This document shows, piece by piece, positions 50,160-59,894 of a stretch of DNA of 64,000 nucleotides. Both the position numbers and the translations under genes were made by a program. This DNA comes from Blautia sp. (GTDB taxonomy: Bacteria > Bacillota > Clostridia > Lachnospirales > Lachnospiraceae). The notes under the pieces are model-generated. The model made no database searches. It was given only the letters and a program-made list of their open reading frames with translations, and was not told the DNA's origin. Location: assembly GCA_023667395.1 (NCBI GenBank), contig JAMPAC010000006.1, positions 29,810-93,809 of the forward strand, in the 5' to 3' direction. Position 1 is the stretch's first letter; each line of letters begins with the position of its first letter.

Positions 50160-52400
50160 TTAGGCGCGGATTTTGGTTCCCTTGCCGTCACGTTTGGCAA
50201 GCTTTAAGTCGTTCAGGGTAATGTGCTTCTCTTTGTAAACAATTTCCTCATTATCAATGACTTTGGTATAATATGCCGCTTCCACGGCGTCCTTTGCGCC
50301 CAACTTCATGCCCCGGACGCCGATGGCTCCCTTTTTCTTCTCGGGAATCTCCTCAATTAAGAAACGCAGGAAATAACCCTCTTTCGTCTGCAGGATGATA
50401 TTGCGCTGCTCCAGCAGCGTGGTGACGCTGACCACGCTGTCCCCCTCGGCAAGCTTTGTGGCCGCCACGGTACGCTTTGCCACGTCGAACTCCCCGCCGT
50501 CCACGATCTTCATCATGGACTGGGCGGTGACAAACACAAGCTGGCGCAGGTTCAGGTCTGTCTGGCTGGCAATGTAGACAATATCCTCTTTCTCGGAATT
50601 GAAATTGCTGACATTATCTATGGGCGTGCCCTTGTCACGGAATTTCCCGAAAGGCAGATCCATGACCTTGATGGTGTGCAGCTGCCCCGTATTGGTAAAG
50701 AGACAGACCTTTCCGGTATTTTTGCAGGCGACCACAAATTTATTTTCGCTGTCGGCGGCCTCCCTGTTTCTCTCGTAAGTGGGCATATCGATAACCTTTG
50801 CATAGCCGAAGCGGTCCATAAGGAAGATCACTTCCATCTCTTCCATTTCCTTTTCCTTATAGACTGCTTCCTCCGCGTTCTCTATGACGGTTCTGCGTTT
50901 TCTTCCATATTCTTTTCTGTATCCGTCCAGTTCGTTCATGATGACCTGGGCCATGGAATCCCGACGGTCCAGGATGTCCTCATAGCGGTAAATGTTGGCC
51001 ATGGTCTCCTCGTGCTCATTGATCAGCGCCTCGATCTCCAGGCCGATCAGCTTGTACAGGCGCATCTCCAGGATGGCGTTGGCCTGCTTCTCCGTAAACA
51101 TCAGCTGGGTGGCCATGATTTTGGATTCCTTGGTCTTGAACTTGATGCCGTCAGTTTTTCCCTCCACCAGACAGGCCTTCGCCATGGCACGGTCTTTGGA
51201 GCCCCGCAGGATCTCGATGATCAGGTCGATCACGTTGCAGGCCTTGATCAGTCCCTCCTGAACCTCCTTTTTCTCCAGTTCTTTTGCCAGAAGATTGGTA
51301 TATTTCCTGGTGGCGATCTCAAACTGGAAGTCCACGTTTGCCTTGATGATGGCTTTCAGCCCCATGGTCTCCGGCCTGCCATTGTAAATGGCAAGCATGT
51401 TGACGCCGAACGTATCCTCCAGCCTGGTCTTCTTGTAAAGCAGGTTCACGAAGTTTTCCGGATCCGCGTCCCTGCGCAGTTCGATCACAATGCGGATGCC
51501 CTCCTTGGAGGACTGATTGGAAATATCCACAATGTCCTGGGTCTTCTTCGTCTCCGAAAGCGCCGCCACATCGGACAGGAACTTGGAGATATTGGCGCCG
51601 ATCATGGTGTAGGGGATCTCCGTGATGACCACGTTGGTCTTGCCGCCCTTGATCTTCTCAAATTCCACCTTGCCCCGGAGTTTGATCTTGCCTGTGCCCG
51701 TCTCGTAGATATTCAGCAGTTCATCCTTGTTGGTAACGATGCCGCCAGTGGGGAAATCCGGGCCTTTCAGATGGCGCATCAGTTCCCTGGTGGTGATGTT
51801 TTCATCCAGCATATAGGCTTTTACGGCGTCGATCACCTCGTTCAGGTTATGGGGCGGGGTGCTGGTGGTCATGCCCACAGCGATCCCCTCGGAACCGTTC
51901 ACCAGAAAGTTGGGGATCTTCACGGGCAGGACTTCCGGCTCCTTCTCCGTCTCGTCAAAATTGGGCATGAAATCCACCACGTCTTTATCCAGGTCTCCCA
52001 GAAAGGCCTCCTGGGTCACCTTCTGGAGTCTGGCCTCGGTGTAACGCATGGCAGCTGCGCCGTCCCCCTCGATATTGCCGAAATTGCCGTGGCCGTCCAC
52101 AAGGGGCATCCCCTTCTTGAAATCCTGGCTCATGACCACCAGCGCGTCATAGATGGAACTGTCCCCGTGGGGATGGTATTTACCCATGGTATCGCCCACG
52201 ATACGGGCGCTCTTACGGTAAGGTCTGTCATAGCGGATGCCCAGTTCGTGCATATCGTAGAGGGTCCGGCGCTGCACCGGTTTTAAGCCGTCCCGAACGT
52301 CCGGCAGGGCCCTGGCGATGATGACACTCATGGCATAATCTATAAAGGATTTCTGCATCTCCTCAGAGTATTCTGTTTTGATGATTCTGTTATCGTCCAT
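50160..52400 (-). CDS. parC: Type II DNA topoisomerase subunit A (ParC-like)
   Basis: A 746-aa DNA-cleaving subunit. The catalytic Tyr is Tyr120 in GAAAMRYTEARL; the quinolone region reads KYHPHGDSSIYDALV with the sensitive-type Ser and Asp. The C-terminal blades are short and I find no canonical GyrA box (QRRGGKG), which favours topoisomerase IV (decatenation) over gyrase. Its partner subunit is encoded at 53716-55638, with a SUKH-like gene and a winged-helix fragment between them. Confidence 0.88.
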   Translation of the reverse strand: MDDNRIIKTEYSEEMQKSFIDYAMSVIIARALPDVRDGLKPVQRRTLYDMHELGIRYDRPYRKSARIVGDTMGKYHPHGDSSIYDALVVMSQDFKKGMPLVDGHGNFGNIEGDGAAAMRYTEARLQKVTQEAFLGDLDKDVVDFMPNFDETEKEPEVLPVKIPNFLVNGSEGIAVGMTTSTPPHNLNEVIDAVKAYMLDENITTRELMRHLKGPDFPTGGIVTNKDELLNIYETGTGKIKLRGKVEFEKIKGGKTNVVITEIPYTMIGANISKFLSDVAALSETKKTQDIVDISNQSSKEGIRIVIELRRDADPENFVNLLYKKTRLEDTFGVNMLAIYNGRPETMGLKAIIKANVDFQFEIATRKYTNLLAKELEKKEVQEGLIKACNVIDLIIEILRGSKDRAMAKACLVEGKTDGIKFKTKESKIMATQLMFTEKQANAILEMRLYKLIGLEIEALINEHEETMANIYRYEDILDRRDSMAQVIMNELDGYRKEYGRKRRTVIENAEEAVYKEKEMEEMEVIFLMDRFGYAKVIDMPTYERNREAADSENKFVVACKNTGKVCLFTNTGQLHTIKVMDLPFGKFRDKGTPIDNVSNFNSEKEDIVYIASQTDLNLRQLVFVTAQSMMKIVDGGEFDVAKRTVAATKLAEGDSVVSVTTLLEQRNIILQTKEGYFLRFLIEEIPEKKKGAIGVRGMKLGAKDAVEAAYYTKVIDNEEIVYKEKHITLNDLKLAKRDGKGTKIRA

Positions 52401-52406
52401 TTGTTT

Positions 52407-52620
52407 TTACCTTTCCACACGCACTACGATCCATTTTCCTGTCTTTTTGGCTCCTTCACGCCGGACATATCCTGCTTCCGTCAGCCTTTTCAGGATACGC
52501 TGAACCTGCCTTCTTGTGAGCCCTGTCGCGTTTGACATCATATTCTGGGACATATTCGGACTTTGAGCAAGCAGGTTTATGATTTTTTGCTCATTTTCAT
52601 TTAAAGCACCTGCAGTTTCC
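52407..52620 (-). pseudogene. Winged-helix fragment without a clear start codon
   Basis: An open frame encoding ENEQKIINLLAQSPNMSQN, then GLTRRQVQRILKRLTEAGYV and a basic KKTGKWIVV end: a good winged helix like the C-terminus of AlbA_2/Schlafen-type or Fic-associated regulators. Its N-terminal part runs into the preceding gene in another frame with no ATG, GTG or TTG. The first ATG (52551-52553) would cut helix 1. It ends eight bases before the parC ATG. Most likely a decayed remnant; a short 48-aa product is possible. Confidence 0.6.
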
Positions 52621-53584
52621 GCAGAAATCCCTCCATGCTTTCCGCCAGGATGCCATGGGGATTCTTCTCATACTTTTCATAATGGCCGTATCCCAGATCC
52701 ACCCATTCCACCGCTCCGGTCCGGTTGTCGATGACAATCGTGATATTGCCTATGTTGGTGGAAAAGTATCCTATGTACACGCGCTGTCCGAAATCGTTTC
52801 CCCCGGTCCATAGATAAAAATGTTCCCGGATCAGCCTGGCTGCACTCTTTTCACTGACGCAGGGCAATAACCGGATCTCCGTATTTCCCCTGATTTTCTG
52901 AAAAGCAAACCATGTGTCAAAACGCTTATTCCCAATGGGAACAGTAAAATCCTTTTCCGGCAGGACGACCGTTCCCACCACCGTGGGCGCAAACACCCTG
53001 GAATAAAAATCTTTCACGCTTTCATGCAGTGCAAATCCCAGAAGCAGTTCCGCCCTCTCAAAGTCAGGCTCCACACTGCCCCGGCCCACGGATAAATACT
53101 CCCTGAGGGTAACGTTTGCCTCGCAGATGGTTCCGGAACGCGGTTCCCCGCCGCATCCGTCCGGACCGTTTTGAAACAGTTCGCGGTAAATGGCGTCAGC
53201 CCGCGGAATGTCCTTTTTTGCCGGGGGCTTTTCCATGCTGCCCAGATCCGGGAACTGCCTGCGTAAATCGTCCGGCATGATCGCCCATAATCTATGAGCC
53301 TTTGGCACAAATTCCTCCAGGGGCATACTGTCATAAATATCTTCCAGTTTTTTACAGATAACCTCCGGCAGGTTCTGTCCGCCATACTTCTGTGGGTCGC
53401 TCCGATAGTTTGCATCCAACTCAATACGGGTCTTTTTCAAATTGGTCGAAATAAATTCCAGTTCCAGCAGGAACTCATCCTCCGGATTCTCCAGAAAATA
53501 TTGGTTCAGGGTATTTTCATAACTGTTTTCCGGCTGAAATCCTGCCATCTCGAACAGGAGCGATATCAACAGGTCTTTCCACAT
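52601..53584 (-). CDS. Hypothetical protein with SUKH-like C-terminus
   Basis: About 327 aa from the chosen ATG (53582-53584; another in-frame ATG four codons upstream is equally possible). No signal peptide. The last 60 residues (VYIGYFSTNIGNITIVIDNRTGAVEWVDLGYG) resemble the SMI1/KNR4 (SUKH) fold of immunity proteins, where a similar strand pair precedes the final aromatic. The N-terminal 200 residues are unassigned. The gene separates the two topoisomerase subunit genes, an unusual place for an accessory gene. Confidence 0.6.
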   Translation of the reverse strand: MWKDLLISLLFEMAGFQPENSYENTLNQYFLENPEDEFLLELEFISTNLKKTRIELDANYRSDPQKYGGQNLPEVICKKLEDIYDSMPLEEFVPKAHRLWAIMPDDLRRQFPDLGSMEKPPAKKDIPRADAIYRELFQNGPDGCGGEPRSGTICEANVTLREYLSVGRGSVEPDFERAELLLGFALHESVKDFYSRVFAPTVVGTVVLPEKDFTVPIGNKRFDTWFAFQKIRGNTEIRLLPCVSEKSAARLIREHFYLWTGGNDFGQRVYIGYFSTNIGNITIVIDNRTGAVEWVDLGYGHYEKYEKNPHGILAESMEGFLRKLQVL

Positions 53585-53715
53585 ACTGATAACCATGCCT
53601 TTCCGCAGCCTGCGAATCCCTGACAACAAAAAGCGGAAGCTTTGTGGCGTATGCAAGCCGCAGGCACAATATTTGTCAGACGGATTTATCCATCTGTTTT
53701 ATCTTCTCCTTAACG

Positions 53716-55638
53716 TCACACATCCAACTCCGCTTCCTGGGCGTGCTTGTAGATAAACGCCTTGCGGGGAGGGACTTCCGTGCCCATGAGCAGTTCCGTC
53801 ATCTCGGAGGCCATGCGGGCGTCCTCGATCTCCACCAGCTTCATGCGGCGGGTCTCCGGGTCAAGGGTGGTCTCCCACAGCTGCTGGGCGTCCATCTCGC
53901 CGAGACCCTTGTACCGCTGCAGGGTAAAGGGACCCTTGTGGCTCTTCCGGTATTTCTCCAGCGCCTTATCGTCATAGAGGTACTCTTCCTTCCCCTTGCT
54001 GGGCATGGCTTTATACAGGGGCGGCATGGCGATGTAGACATGCCCCTCGAAGATCAGTTCCGGCATGAAACGGTAGAACAGAGTTAAAAGCAGGGTGGAA
54101 ATGTGGGCGCCGTCCACATCCGCATCCGCCATGATGATGATCTTGTCATAACGCAGCTTTGAAATGTCAAAATCGTTGCCGTAACCCTCCGAGAAGCCGC
54201 ACCCGAAGGCGTTGATCATGGTCTTGATCTCGGCGTTGGCAAGCACTTTGTCAATACTGGCCTTTTCCACGTTCAAAATCTTGCCCCGGATGGGCAGGAT
54301 GGCCTGATACATCCGGTTCCTGGCGGTCTTGGCGCTGCCTCCTGCGGAATCTCCCTCCACAATGAAGATCTCGCACTTGGAGGGATCCTTGGACTCGCAG
54401 TTTGCCAGCTTTCCGTTGGAATCAAAGGAAAACTTCTGCCTGGTCAGCATGTTGGTCTTGGCGCGTTCCTCCGTCTTACGGATCTTGGCAGCCTTTTCCG
54501 CGCAGGAAATGATATTTTTCAGCGTCTCCAGGTTCCGGTCGAAAAAGCGTGTGATCTCCTCCCCCGTCACCTTGCTGACCACCTTCGCGGCGTCCTGGTT
54601 GTCCAGCTTTGTCTTGGTCTGCCCCTCAAACCGGGGATCCGGGTGCTTGATGGACACCACCGCCGTCATGCCGTTGCGCACATCGGCGCCGGTGAAATTC
54701 ACATCTTTCTCTTTCAGGATGCCCAGTTCCCGGGCGTATGTGTTGATCACATTTGTGAACATGGTCTTAAAGCCAGTCAGATGCGTACCGCCTTCGGAAT
54801 TGTAGATATTATTGCAGAAGCCCAGCACATTTTCATGGAACTCATTGATATACTGGAACGCCACTTCCACGGAGATCCCCTCGCTCTCGCCGTTAAAGTA
54901 GATCACATCATGCACGGCTTCCTGGGATTTGTTCATATCCTTGATGTAACCCACAATGCCCTCCGGCTCGTTGTAGGTGATCTTTTCCGGCGTTTCTTTC
55001 CGCTTGTCCTGGAAAATGATGGTCAGGTTGGGATTTAAATAGGCTGTCTCATGGAGACGGCTCTTTACGTCGTCCTCCTTGAAACAGGTCTTGTCGAAGA
55101 TCGTGTCATCCGGCAGGAAATTGATGGTGGTGCCGGATTCCCTGGTCTTCCCCTTGACGGGCAGCAGGCCGTCCACCAGTTCCACCACGGGATTTCCCCG
55201 CTCATAGGAATCCTCATAGATGAAGCCGCCGGTCTTGACCCGAACGGTCAACCGCGTGGAAAGCGCATTCACCACGGAAGAACCCACGCCGTGCAGGCCG
55301 CCGCTGGTCTTGTATGCGGAATTATCAAACTTCCCCCCTGCGTGCAGGGTGGTAAATACCAGGCGCTCCGCGCTCATGCCCTTTTCATGCATTCCCACGG
55401 GGATGCCCCTTCCGTTGTCGGATATGGTGGCGGAACCGTCCGCCTCCAGCGTGACGGTGATGGTATCACAAAAGCCCGCCAGGTGCTCGTCCACGGAATT
55501 GTCCACGATCTCATATATCAAATGGTTCAGTCCCTTTGTGGAAACGCTCCCGATGTACATGCCGGGGCGCTTCCGCACTGCCTCCAGCCCCTCCAGCACC
55601 GTAATGCTGGAGGCGCCATAATCACTTGCTTTCGCCAT
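53716..55638 (-). CDS. parE: Type II DNA topoisomerase subunit B (ParE/GyrB-like)
   Basis: A 640-aa ATPase subunit: LEGLEAVRKRPGMYIGS, ISDNGRGIPVGMHEKG, GGLHGVGSSVVNALS, and the TOPRIM motifs EGDSAGGSAKTARNR and DADVDGAHI. The C-terminal QRYKGLGEMDAQQLWETT is universal. ParE and GyrB are hard to tell apart; pairing with a ParC-like subunit suggests topoisomerase IV. ATG 55636-55638 follows AAGGAG; a further 70 open codons upstream are non-coding. Confidence 0.9.
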   Translation of the reverse strand: MAKASDYGASSITVLEGLEAVRKRPGMYIGSVSTKGLNHLIYEIVDNSVDEHLAGFCDTITVTLEADGSATISDNGRGIPVGMHEKGMSAERLVFTTLHAGGKFDNSAYKTSGGLHGVGSSVVNALSTRLTVRVKTGGFIYEDSYERGNPVVELVDGLLPVKGKTRESGTTINFLPDDTIFDKTCFKEDDVKSRLHETAYLNPNLTIIFQDKRKETPEKITYNEPEGIVGYIKDMNKSQEAVHDVIYFNGESEGISVEVAFQYINEFHENVLGFCNNIYNSEGGTHLTGFKTMFTNVINTYARELGILKEKDVNFTGADVRNGMTAVVSIKHPDPRFEGQTKTKLDNQDAAKVVSKVTGEEITRFFDRNLETLKNIISCAEKAAKIRKTEERAKTNMLTRQKFSFDSNGKLANCESKDPSKCEIFIVEGDSAGGSAKTARNRMYQAILPIRGKILNVEKASIDKVLANAEIKTMINAFGCGFSEGYGNDFDISKLRYDKIIIMADADVDGAHISTLLLTLFYRFMPELIFEGHVYIAMPPLYKAMPSKGKEEYLYDDKALEKYRKSHKGPFTLQRYKGLGEMDAQQLWETTLDPETRRMKLVEIEDARMASEMTELLMGTEVPPRKAFIYKHAQEAELDV

Positions 55639-55705
55639 TGGAATGATTCTCCTTACTGTTTGGTACTTATGGCCATTCGGCCGCTGACTGTCTCGAATAA
55701 GGATA

Positions 55706-55734
55706 ATTGTACCATAAAAATTTTGATTTGTAAA
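55706..55734 (-). promoter_or_regulatory. Promoter of the parE-like gene
   Basis: On minus: TTTACA (complement of 55729-55734), a 17-base AT-rich spacer, TACAAT (complement of 55706-55711), about 70 bp before the ATG. Confidence 0.65.
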
Positions 55735-55880
55735 AGGGAAAACCAAAAGAATGTTCGATTGTTGTAACAGTTTGGGCATGATGGTGGCTGGCGGTTTGTG
55801 GGTTTGCAGGTAAGGGGACGGCGGAGGCGTGCTGTCCCTATTCTGCATATCATCAGGCGGCCCGGCATTTACCCCCGCCC

Positions 55881-56759
55881 CTATTTCATCAAATCCACCG
55901 TCAATTCCGAGAATATTCCCGAAATACTGATCTCATTTTCACTGTCCGCAGCATTTCCACACTCCGTCGGTTTTCCGTCTTTCACATAATAAACATTACA
56001 TTTTCTGCCCTTATTTATCACATTTACCATATTTTCCTCGGGAATATGGACGACCGCTTTCGCTTTCCACTGGTTCACATCCAGTCTGCCCGTGATCCGA
56101 TCGACCGTGATCTCATAATCCGTCTTTGCCGTGAATTCCAGGCTCCCGCTGCTGTCCGAGATCAGGATTTGCTCCGCGTCGCCGTCATATTCCAGACGGT
56201 TCAGGTGAAGATTCCTGATCGCAAGCAGTTTAACGCTGGCAGCGATCTCGCAGCTGTCAGAATATTTAGCCGGAAGAAGGATCTCAACCGTCAGCGCCTC
56301 CTCCGCTTCATAGCGGCTCAGCTTATCCTTGTTGAGACAGTCCACGTCAAGCCTGTTTTTTCTCTCATCCAGCCTGATCTTAAACATAGAATCCAGATTC
56401 GCCAGGGTTTCGGAGGACAGCCTGATATGCAGCTTCTCATCGTCGCCCGATGACAGCAGGATCGAAGCCGCGCTGCCAATATTGATGTCAAAATGTTTCT
56501 CACAGTCAATGTCGTAGATTGTTTCGCTGGTATACACAGGCGTTTCCGGGGCGGATTTTGTGACCGAATCCGTAAGCAGTTCGTCAAGCGTCGTCTTAAA
56601 GATTTCCGCTATGATCACCATATTTTCCACATCCGGAAGACCCTTTCCGGTCTCCCATTTCGTGATGGCCTGCCTGGAGACGCCGATCTTCTCGGCAAGC
56701 TGCTCCTGCGAGATACCCTCTTTTTTACGTATTTCCTTTAATTTTTCTGAAAAATTCAT
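55881..56759 (-). CDS. XRE-family regulator with DUF4097-like domain
   Basis: A 292-aa protein. The N-terminal helix-turn-helix is EGISQEQLAEKIGVSRQAITKWETGKGLPDVENM. From about residue 100 onward is a repetitive beta-strand region of the DUF4097/adhesin-like type (ILLPAKYSDSCEIAASVKLLAIRNLHLNRLEYDGDAEQILISDSSG). Such one-component regulators often accompany ABC exporters; here it is 13 bp downstream of the permease gene, so it probably controls that operon, perhaps in response to membrane or peptide stress. Confidence 0.88.
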   Translation of the reverse strand: MNFSEKLKEIRKKEGISQEQLAEKIGVSRQAITKWETGKGLPDVENMVIIAEIFKTTLDELLTDSVTKSAPETPVYTSETIYDIDCEKHFDINIGSAASILLSSGDDEKLHIRLSSETLANLDSMFKIRLDERKNRLDVDCLNKDKLSRYEAEEALTVEILLPAKYSDSCEIAASVKLLAIRNLHLNRLEYDGDAEQILISDSSGSLEFTAKTDYEITVDRITGRLDVNQWKAKAVVHIPEENMVNVINKGRKCNVYYVKDGKPTECGNAADSENEISISGIFSELTVDLMK

Positions 56760-56772
56760 AACGAAACCTCCT

Positions 56773-59004
56773 TCAATCCTTTAAAAGTGAATATGCGGTA
56801 ATCTTTTTGATCGGCGCGGAGAGAAGCACGATGACCGCAAATGCCACAGCGGTGAATGCGACGGCCAATACAAACAATATCCAGACCGATACTTCAAAAT
56901 GATTCTTCACAGCGCCAATCAGGGAAAAAATGGTCCTGTTGATGGCGGGAAGATACCACAGCCCGGCTATGGCGGAAATCACCGACGCCGCAGCCACAAC
57001 GGGGACAAACCCCAGCGCTGTCTGCACGGTAAGCTGCCCGTTTGTGTAGCCGATCGCTTTATAAATGCCGAATTCCTGCCTGCGCCTGCTGATCATGGAA
57101 TGGATGATCACATACATCACAAGCAGCACCATCAGGACAGAGATCACAAACAGGACGACCACAATGACCGAAACAATACCCGCATACATCATCCTGCCGT
57201 TTTCACTCATCTGCTCAAAATTGACGGATGACCTGATGAGTGCATCGTGGTCTTCTTCATACTCGGTTATGAACGCAGCGGCATCTTGACCGGTCAGGTA
57301 AACATTGACCGAATCCGTTTTCCCGCCGATCTTTTCGTAGCCCTTGCCTGTCAGCTGACATACCGCCCCGGCGTTATTCACGCTTTGGATATAGCCGGTC
57401 ACAAGGTAAGCCGCCGATTCGGAGCCCACGGTTATCTCTATCTCGCTGCCCATGGGGTAAGCGTCCGAAATTGCGTTCCCTACGGCGATTTCATTCTCTT
57501 CCACGGGGCTGCGGCCCTCATAACAGATATCGTTTGTCACTTTTGAAAAATCCCCGCACACAAACGCAGTGAGACTTCCATCCTCATAGCTTACAGGCAC
57601 GGACGCATATTCCAGGACAAGCCCTACCCTGTTGTCGTTTTGGAGAAGTTCCTCAAGTTCCGCCATTTTCCCATCTTCCGCCGTGAAAATAACGGACGGC
57701 AATTCCTCTGAAAGCGTATTCATGAAATTGTCCGGCCTGACATTCACATTGTACAGGAGTGTCCCCGCAAAAGAAAGCAGCACCATGATGCCAAATGAAA
57801 CGACAAATAGTAAGACGCTCTGTCCCGCCGATCCGTCCCCTGTGATGCCTCTTATGGCGTTTATGGGCTCCAGTTTATGTATTTTCCCCGCCGACAGCCA
57901 GGAAAAAAGCAGGATTGCGGATGTCAGCGCCAGCGTGACGATCAGGCAAGCCAGGCTGTCAAAAACAGGCGTATAGGAGAATCCCGACTGGATCGCCAGA
58001 ATCCATGCCACGAAAGGCAGGACCGCATAAGACAGGGCTGTCCCGGCCACTGTGGCAAGCACGCCTGTAAATACATAGGGCATCACTGCGGAAGCAATGA
58101 TCATGCGGCTGGTGTAGCCAATCGCTTTCAATACCCCCATCTGCGCCAGTTCGTCCTCGATCGCGCTTTTGATCCGAAAGTTACTGAGGAAAATGCTCAC
58201 CACAAGTATGATGGCGGCAAGCGCCAGGAATATCACGATAAGCAGGGTACAGACCATTGTCCTGGTCTGCCGGGAAGTATCCCTGTCACTGATCTTCAAT
58301 AACGCGATTCCATCCTCCCTCAACAGTTCAGAGATGGTATTGCTGATCTCGTTCAAGTCGGCGCCGTCGGTTGTCCTTATGGAATATTCCGCAATGACAC
58401 GATCGCTGTATTCCCGGGCAAAGTCCTCATAGACATCCTCAGGGAAATATCCGCCGATCACCCCGGTACCGTAATTGCCATACTGCATTTCCAGCACGAT
58501 CCCGCCGATATCATAGGTACGCTCCTCGCCGTCCATGGAATAAGTAATCTTTCCGCCCTCCGCGAAACCGCCCAATTCTTTCATATACATGGGAATATAG
58601 ACGGAGCCGCCGCTTTCCCCGGATCGTTCCGTGACCTCCAGCAGGTTCAGCGTCCTTTCCTCATCCAGGTCATAAAAAACCGTATTCATATCAAAATCGG
58701 ATCCTGCAAATTCACGGACGGTTACCGGGAGGAATACCCCGCCATGCCTTTCCGCAAAGGATACCCCATCCATTTCTTCCACCTCCGCAAGCAGGTTTTC
58801 ATGATCCTGCACCTGCGGAATGATAAAATTGATATCCGCCGTGTCAAGCCGCTCAAACAGGCTGTCGTAAGCGTCAAATGTCTGGAAAGCAAGCACAAGG
58901 GCAATATTGACGATGAACGCGGTGAGACAGATGAACACCCCGAAAGAGAGATACTGTCCTTTCGCTTTCTTCAGGTTGTGCAGGATCAGCGTGAATAATT
59001 TCAT
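56773..59004 (-). CDS. ABC transporter permease, FtsX/MacB-like, two FtsX domains
   Basis: A 743-aa membrane protein. One helix near the N-terminus (GQYLSFGVFICLTAFIVNIALVLAF), a large outside domain, a first FtsX domain (about 260-400), a further outside domain and a second FtsX domain at the end (MISRRRQEFGIYKAIGYTN). ExtraTM organisation is like peptide or lipid exporters and BceB/MacB relatives. The ATG at 59002-59004 follows GGGGTGG and lies one base from the ATPase stop, so the two are translated together. Confidence 0.92.
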   Translation of the reverse strand: MKLFTLILHNLKKAKGQYLSFGVFICLTAFIVNIALVLAFQTFDAYDSLFERLDTADINFIIPQVQDHENLLAEVEEMDGVSFAERHGGVFLPVTVREFAGSDFDMNTVFYDLDEERTLNLLEVTERSGESGGSVYIPMYMKELGGFAEGGKITYSMDGEERTYDIGGIVLEMQYGNYGTGVIGGYFPEDVYEDFAREYSDRVIAEYSIRTTDGADLNEISNTISELLREDGIALLKISDRDTSRQTRTMVCTLLIVIFLALAAIILVVSIFLSNFRIKSAIEDELAQMGVLKAIGYTSRMIIASAVMPYVFTGVLATVAGTALSYAVLPFVAWILAIQSGFSYTPVFDSLACLIVTLALTSAILLFSWLSAGKIHKLEPINAIRGITGDGSAGQSVLLFVVSFGIMVLLSFAGTLLYNVNVRPDNFMNTLSEELPSVIFTAEDGKMAELEELLQNDNRVGLVLEYASVPVSYEDGSLTAFVCGDFSKVTNDICYEGRSPVEENEIAVGNAISDAYPMGSEIEITVGSESAAYLVTGYIQSVNNAGAVCQLTGKGYEKIGGKTDSVNVYLTGQDAAAFITEYEEDHDALIRSSVNFEQMSENGRMMYAGIVSVIVVVLFVISVLMVLLVMYVIIHSMISRRRQEFGIYKAIGYTNGQLTVQTALGFVPVVAAASVISAIAGLWYLPAINRTIFSLIGAVKNHFEVSVWILFVLAVAFTAVAFAVIVLLSAPIKKITAYSLLKD

Positions 59005-59005
59005 A

Positions 59006-59767
59006 TCACCACCCCATTTCCTGAATGAATCTGTCAAGTTTTTCCGTTCTCCCGGTATCATCTTTCCCGAATTTCCCCAGGTCGCACTCGCCGAATATCT
59101 TTCCGTCCCTGATGTAAATGACACGGTTTCCCCGCAGGGCCGATTTCTTGTCGTGGGTCACCATGACGATGCTCTGCCCCTTGTCGTGAAGCGCCGTGAA
59201 AACATCCAGGACCGCCGCCGAATTTGCGGAGTTCAAAGCGCCCGTGGGCTCGTCCGCAAAGAGCACGTTGGGACGGTTGATCACCGCCCGGACAATGCCC
59301 GCCCTCTGGGCTTCGCCTCCTGAGATCTGGGCGGATGTTTTTCTCCATGTTTTTTCAGGGATGTTTACCAGGGAAAACAGTTCCTTTGCGCGGTTTCTGA
59401 TGTCTTCCCTGTCCCTGCTCGTCAGTACCCCCGCCGTGACCACATTATCCATCAGGCTCATCCTGTCGATCAGGTAGATCTGCTGGAACACGAATCCGCA
59501 CTGCTTCCGCCGGAACACGGCTAACCTGTCATTATTTAATCTGGTGATGTCCGTCCCGTCAAAGTCGATCTCCCCGCCGTCCGGCTGGTCCATCCCGGAA
59601 AGGGAATACATCAGGGTGGACTTGCCCGCCCCCGACGATCCCATGATGACGGTAAAATCCCCCCTGTAAATGTCAATATTCAGGTCGGAATAAATGACCT
59701 GGATATTCTCGCCTTTGCCAAAGGCCTTTTTTAAATGTCTTGCAGATATGACTGTCTGCCTGCCCAT
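59006..59767 (-). CDS. ABC transporter ATP-binding protein, LolD/MacB type
   Basis: A 253-aa ATPase: Walker A GSSGAGKSTLMYSLSG, Q-loop FVFQQIYLIDRMSLMDNV, signature ISGGEAQRAGI, Walker B VLFADEPTGALNS, H-loop VTHD. The length of the helical region and PTGALNS loop are those of the MacB/LolD/Bce group. First gene of an ATPase-permease-XRE operon. ATG 59765-59767 behind AAAGGCGG. Confidence 0.94.
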   Translation of the reverse strand: MGRQTVISARHLKKAFGKGENIQVIYSDLNIDIYRGDFTVIMGSSGAGKSTLMYSLSGMDQPDGGEIDFDGTDITRLNNDRLAVFRRKQCGFVFQQIYLIDRMSLMDNVVTAGVLTSRDREDIRNRAKELFSLVNIPEKTWRKTSAQISGGEAQRAGIVRAVINRPNVLFADEPTGALNSANSAAVLDVFTALHDKGQSIVMVTHDKKSALRGNRVIYIRDGKIFGECDLGKFGKDDTGRTEKLDRFIQEMGW

Positions 59768-59894
59768 AATACAACCGCCTTTCTTTTTATGATGTGACCA
59801 CCATACTGAAAAAGCTGCCGTTGCACCACCAACAGTTGTATCCATATTGCATTTTTTATGCTACTTTCCGTTGCATTCCCCGGGCAGCGGCCAT

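Noticed and set aside
50676-52286. 536-aa plus-strand ORF opposite parC
   Set aside because: Antisense shadow of a conserved topoisomerase gene; low-complexity His/Gln/Leu-rich translation.
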